Position numbers and translations under genes: made by a program
NCBI GenBank assembly: GCA_015489255.1
Contig: WGAD01000133.1
Span: forward strand, 1-7,123
Direction of reading: 5' to 3'
Origin: Anaerolineales bacterium
Lineage (GTDB): Bacteria; Chloroflexota; Anaerolineae; Anaerolineales; Villigracilaceae
Length of the DNA: 7,123 nucleotides
Notes under the pieces: model-generated
Databases searched by the model: none
What the model was told of the DNA's origin: nothing
Seen by the model: only the letters and a program-made list of their open reading frames with translations
Shown here: in pieces, positions 6,676 through 7,123 of the stretch
Layout: the number at the start of each line of letters is the position of its first letter
Position numbering within the stretch: the stretch's first letter is position 1

Positions 6676-6693
6676 CTCCCCAATTTTGGGGAG
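6676..6693. promoter_or_regulatory. Perfect 18-base palindrome, possible operator
   Basis: CTCCCCAATTTTGGGGAG is an 8+2+8 inverted repeat about 20 bases upstream of the possible -10 element. The two-base centre is too tight for a normal RNA hairpin loop unless the inner A-T pairs open. The position fits a binding site for a dimeric regulator, but this is inferred from symmetry and position only. Confidence 0.35.
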
Positions 6694-6704
6694 TGGCTCC
6701 AAAC

Positions 6705-6743
6705 GAAAACGGCCGGAGCGTTGGCCCCGACCGTTTCTTTTTT
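6705..6743. terminator. Intrinsic terminator after the methyltransferase gene
   Basis: CGGCCGG (6710-6716) pairs with CCGACCG (6727-6733) around a 10-base loop, extended by three A-T pairs. The one C/A mismatch becomes a G-U pair in the minus-strand RNA. T6 follows on the plus side, and on the minus side the arm runs into TTTTCGTTT. It most likely ends the minus-strand methyltransferase transcript that stops at 6880, separating it from the ABC operon. Confidence 0.6.
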
Positions 6744-6852
6744 GTCGTTGCGAGCGACTGCAAGGAGCGACCTGTGCCCTGAAGGGGTCATCAATCCCCC
6801 GTATGACGGACGCGAGAGATGGCTTCGGGCGCGATGCGCCCTCGCCATGACG
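6744..6852. repeat. Degenerate MITE-like or REP-like inverted-repeat element
   Basis: The ends GTCGTTGCGAGCG (6744-6756) and, on the other strand, GTCATGGCGAGGG (6852-6840) match at 10 of 13 positions. Inside are GTCAT/ATGAC (6787-6791 with 6803-6807) and a perfect GGGCGC-GAT-GCGCCC hairpin (6827-6841) nested in ATGGC/GCCAT (6819-6823 with 6844-6848). The wording resembles the widespread palindromic family with GTCATTGCGAG termini found between bacterial genes. There is no coding capacity. No second copy is in the window. Confidence 0.55.
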
Positions 6853-6879
6853 CTAATCCTTATTATCCGCAATTCAGGT

Positions 6880-7123
6880 TTAAAAGATCTGCAATTGCCA
6901 GGCTGGCGCCTCCACCAATTCTTCCCGGACGCGCTGGTAATATTCTTCCATGATGTCGATGCCGATGGCGTTGCGCCCCAGGCGTTGGGCAACGCGCAGG
7001 GTGGTGCCGGAACCCATGAAGGGGTCCAGCACCCAGTCACCGGGCTGGGTGAACAGTTTGATGAAAAACGCCGGCAAGGCTTCCGGGAAGACCGCGCTGT
7101 GGCCTTTGTTGCCGGTTTCGGTC
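6880..7123 (-). CDS. DNA methyltransferase, N4-cytosine/N6-adenine type, C-terminal fragment (5' end outside the window)
   Basis: Only the last 80 or so residues are visible. The frame is open to the right window edge and starts inside the protein. HSAVFPEALP followed by FFIKLFTQPGDWVLDPF and MGSGTT is the characteristic S-adenosylmethionine-binding region (motif I, FxGxGTT) of the N-4/N-6 methylase family. RLGRNAIGIDIMEEYYQRV follows, where the acidic residue normally contacts the cofactor ribose. Motif I close to the C-terminus means the DPPY motif lies upstream, as in class beta enzymes such as CcrM and many type II modification enzymes. The protein would transfer a methyl group to adenine N6 or cytosine N4 in a DNA target. 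No restriction endonuclease is visible downstream, so whether it is an orphan or part of a restriction-modification pair depends on sequence to the right. Confidence 0.93.
   Translation of the reverse strand, partial: TETGNKGHSAVFPEALPAFFIKLFTQPGDWVLDPFMGSGTTLRVAQRLGRNAIGIDIMEEYYQRVREELVEAPAWQLQIF

Noticed and set aside
6606..6702. The ATG at 6702 as start of the small protein, giving 160 residues
   Set aside because: That N-terminus is Arg-rich without a signal peptide and runs through the promoter region and out of frame with the clear signal peptide at 6605. Only the part after the C-run looks real.
6606..6879. A small gene or structured regulatory RNA in the intergenic region
   Set aside because: The short open frames have no RBS and no protein-like composition. 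The visible structure is explained by a terminator, a palindrome and an inverted-repeat element. No CRISPR-like regular repeats are present.

Overview
The window is a GC-rich stretch of bacterial DNA, most likely from a member of Chloroflexota (Anaerolineae-like). This assignment is an inference. It rests on the style of the sugar-isomerase gene at the left edge, which resembles the C-terminal half of the fused transaldolase/glucose-6-phosphate isomerase known from that phylum and a few others. It also rests on a Pro/Thr linker of a kind common in extracellular proteins of the phylum. No rRNA, tRNA, CRISPR array, transposase or phage gene is visible.

Layout, left to right. (1) Positions 3-1292, plus strand: the 3' part of a glucose-6-phosphate isomerase gene, cut by the window start. 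(2) Positions 1311-1348: a strong bidirectional terminator between two convergent genes. (3) Positions 1370-6605, minus strand, read right to left: an apparent three-gene operon. It encodes a small secreted protein (6605-6220, reading frame broken at a run of nine C), a 1374-residue membrane protein (6171-2047) and an ABC-transporter ATPase (2050-1370). The last two overlap as ATGA. (4) Positions 6606-6879: non-coding DNA with a possible promoter and palindrome, a terminator, and a degenerate MITE-like inverted-repeat element. (5) Positions 6880-7123, minus strand: the C-terminal end of a DNA N4/N6 methyltransferase, cut by the window end.

The most interesting object is the membrane protein. 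It joins a large extracytoplasmic domain, two FtsX-type permease units and a ninth membrane helix. Outside the cell, after a Pro/Thr linker, follows a PA-domain-containing M28 aminopeptidase-like fold. Four of the five expected zinc ligands of that fold, and the catalytic glutamate, are replaced. By this reading it is a MacB/LolC-type ABC permease that carries its own pseudopeptidase ectodomain. This is comparable in logic to the M28-like pseudoenzymes transferrin receptor and nicastrin, which bind partners instead of cleaving them.

The inferred system is as follows. The ATPase drives conformational change in the double-FtsX permease. The two ectodomains bind or sense an unknown substrate, possibly a peptide or protein terminus. 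The small secreted protein, which has a PKD-like WGD motif and two cysteines, may be an accessory or a substrate. No substrate can be named from the sequence.
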